A stretch of 64,000 bases of DNA from Tritrichomonas musculus (Eukaryota; Parabasalia; Tritrichomonadida; Tritrichomonadidae), in NCBI GenBank assembly GCA_039105265.1, contig JAPFFF010000004.1:6987501-7051500 (forward strand), written 5' to 3'. Both the position numbers and the translations under genes were made by a program. This document shows, piece by piece, positions 62,231 to 64,000 of this stretch. The notes beneath the pieces are model-generated. The model saw only the letters and a program-made list of their open reading frames with translations, did no database searches and was not told the origin of the DNA. Numbering within the stretch: position 1 is the first letter of the stretch; each line of letters begins with the position of its first letter.

Positions 62231-64000
62231 AATACTTGATTATTTAATAAGTTATATAATATAATTATTATCTATTTATTTGTGTAGTTATTTGTTTACA
62301 TTTTATATCATTTTTAAATATATATTATTAAATAATCAATAAGATATAATAATGTAACAAAAAATAATATCATAATACAAATTTTAAAATAAATATATTT
62401 ATATTAAAATAGTGTTTTTATTTGATATATATGATTATATATTGTATATATATTTATATTAATCTTATTATAATATTTATATATTTATATTTCTGTTATA
62501 TATTGAGATAATACATTTTTTAAAAATACGGTTTGAATTCAAAATTTTGAATATATTTTCTGAGTACGATTTTGTATGGTTTATTTTAATTGTAAAATAG
62601 CGGTTATTTAGAAAAGAGAAAAAGCCCCTGAAAAAGCATTCACTTTTTCTAAAAATAAATTTTATATTTTTACAAAAAATTCATAGAATAACGTATAAAC
62701 TAAACAAAAAGAAAATATAAACTTATCAATTTTAATATTCAAAAATACTCCAATCACATTCAAATATTTTTTGAGTGTATATCTTTTTATAATAATTATA
62801 AATGAATTTTTATTTGCATATATTATTATTTATATACTACAAATATTAATTAAAAATCAAAAAATTATAGCTACTGTCATCATATTAATCCAAATATTTG
62901 TTTCAATTTCTAAAAAATAATAAAATATAAAAATAATGGTGATGCTCGAGTAAAATGTGAATTTTATTTTTTTAAATTTATTTAAAATAAATATAAAGAT
63001 ATATATTATAATATAATAAATAAAATATAACTGAATTGCTAAATTTTTTCCAAAATATGACAAAAATCTCCGATTTCACAATTTTATGAAAGAATTGACG
63101 AATCATTAATTCTAATTTATATTCGGTAATAAATGCTTGTATATATATTTGATTTTCTAATATTTAAATTTATTCATTGCTTCAAAAAACTTCATTTGAT
63201 GTAAAAATCAATACTTAAAATATTTGCCAATAAATCATTATTTACACTAAATATTCATAATACAATTTATTATATAAAAAAAGACTAATTTAAAAAATAT
63301 AATAAACATAAAATATTATTATATTACTAATAAAAATACGAAGAAAAAGATTCAATATTTAGCCAATCAAAAATTTTTTTGAGTCCCCACACATTTCAAA
63401 AAAAAAAAAAAAAAAAAAAAAAAAATAAGACAATAAAAACAACAACTGAAAAAAAGTTTAGAGTCTTTATCATTTGACCGCTTTCTATTTTCAATAGATT
63501 TGCAAATTTTAGGATAAAATTTGGATATTTTTTATAGGTAGATAATAAAATTTTCCACTTTTTTCACTTAAAATTTCGTTTTTTTAAAAAAAATTTGTGA
63601 ATTTTTTGAAAATTTTTTTCAAAAATAGTGATTTTTTTGAGAAAATTCAAAAAATAGTCATTATTATTGTTCAGTGACAAAGATATTATCATAATTCAAA
63701 ATCAAATAAACTATTGAAAATTTTAAAGTAAGTTATAGAATTCATTTTAAAATTTTAAATGCTCATATATCAATTCTTGATTTTATCATAATAACAAAAA
63801 CGATTATTTTAATGCAAATGTATGTTTTTTTGAATATAAAACTAAAAATTGATAAAAATTACTGATGAAATATCGAGATTACATTTGAATTACGTTTATA
63901 ATAAGTTTAAATTTATTAAAAACCTGATTTTTATCCTTTAAAAAATAAAACTAGAAAAAAGTAGTAGTGTATTTTTAAATCTTATTAAATATATCATGCA
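62231..64000. other. Gene-poor end of the window
   Basis: Extremely A+T-rich sequence with no convincing ORF. A poly(A) tract is at 63,400-63,424. The minus frame at 62,857-63,063 is compositional. No tRNA or inverted-repeat element seen. Confidence 0.5.

Overview
The window looks like nuclear DNA of a parabasalid protist, most likely a Tritrichomonas-like trichomonad. It is very A+T-rich with long gene-poor stretches. It carries trichomonad hallmark families: DUF3447/ankyrin proteins, BspA-like leucine-rich repeats, an initiator-binding-domain protein, a caspase-like protein and a short ubiquitin-like family. Several genes have the trichomonad initiator element TCA(C/T)T(A/T)NT a few bases before the start codon. 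Species assignment is inference.

Layout: 1-8.1 kb has a small secreted-like ORF, a PPP phosphatase (minus) and two short inverted-repeat elements. 9.2-10.6 kb is SRP54 (minus). 11-14.4 kb is mostly non-coding. 14.4-16.6 kb is a compositionally distinct island of small minus-strand ORFs, read here as a fragment of a virus-like element, perhaps Polinton/Maverick. 17.8-19.6 kb holds a decayed TA-flanked transposon and one copy of a dispersed repeat. 19.9-24.2 kb has a bacterial-type ROK sugar kinase, a phosphatase pseudogene, and a tandem gene pair whose second copy is decayed. 24.6-34.6 kb is the densest part: an ankyrin/BspA-like gene, a caspase-like pseudoenzyme, an AAA-ATPase-like/nuclease-like protein and a secreted repeat protein ending in a papain-fold-like domain. 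36.0-40.3 kb is a large TTAA-flanked inverted-repeat element with a second element nested inside that carries a 43-bp satellite. 40.3-47.6 kb has a ubiquitin-like gene, tRNA-Arg, a four-C2-domain gene and an unusual ankyrin gene. 48-52 kb holds two minisatellites, a hairpin RNA candidate and a TA-flanked element. 52.4-59.7 kb has an alpha/beta hydrolase, a type I membrane protein, a two-domain beta-rich protein, a transporter pseudogene and the initiator-binding-domain gene. 60-64 kb is repeats.

The most unusual signal is the ankyrin gene at 44.76-47.60 kb. After a long first exon it has nine intact one-repeat ankyrin modules, each separated by an 86-94-base A+T-rich spacer full of stops. The modules and spacers recur every ~190 bases. 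The spacers resemble each other but show no consistent GT...AG ends. A spacer of the same size interrupts the ankyrin/BspA-like gene at 26.7 kb. These look like a class of unusual introns that multiplied together with the repeat module.
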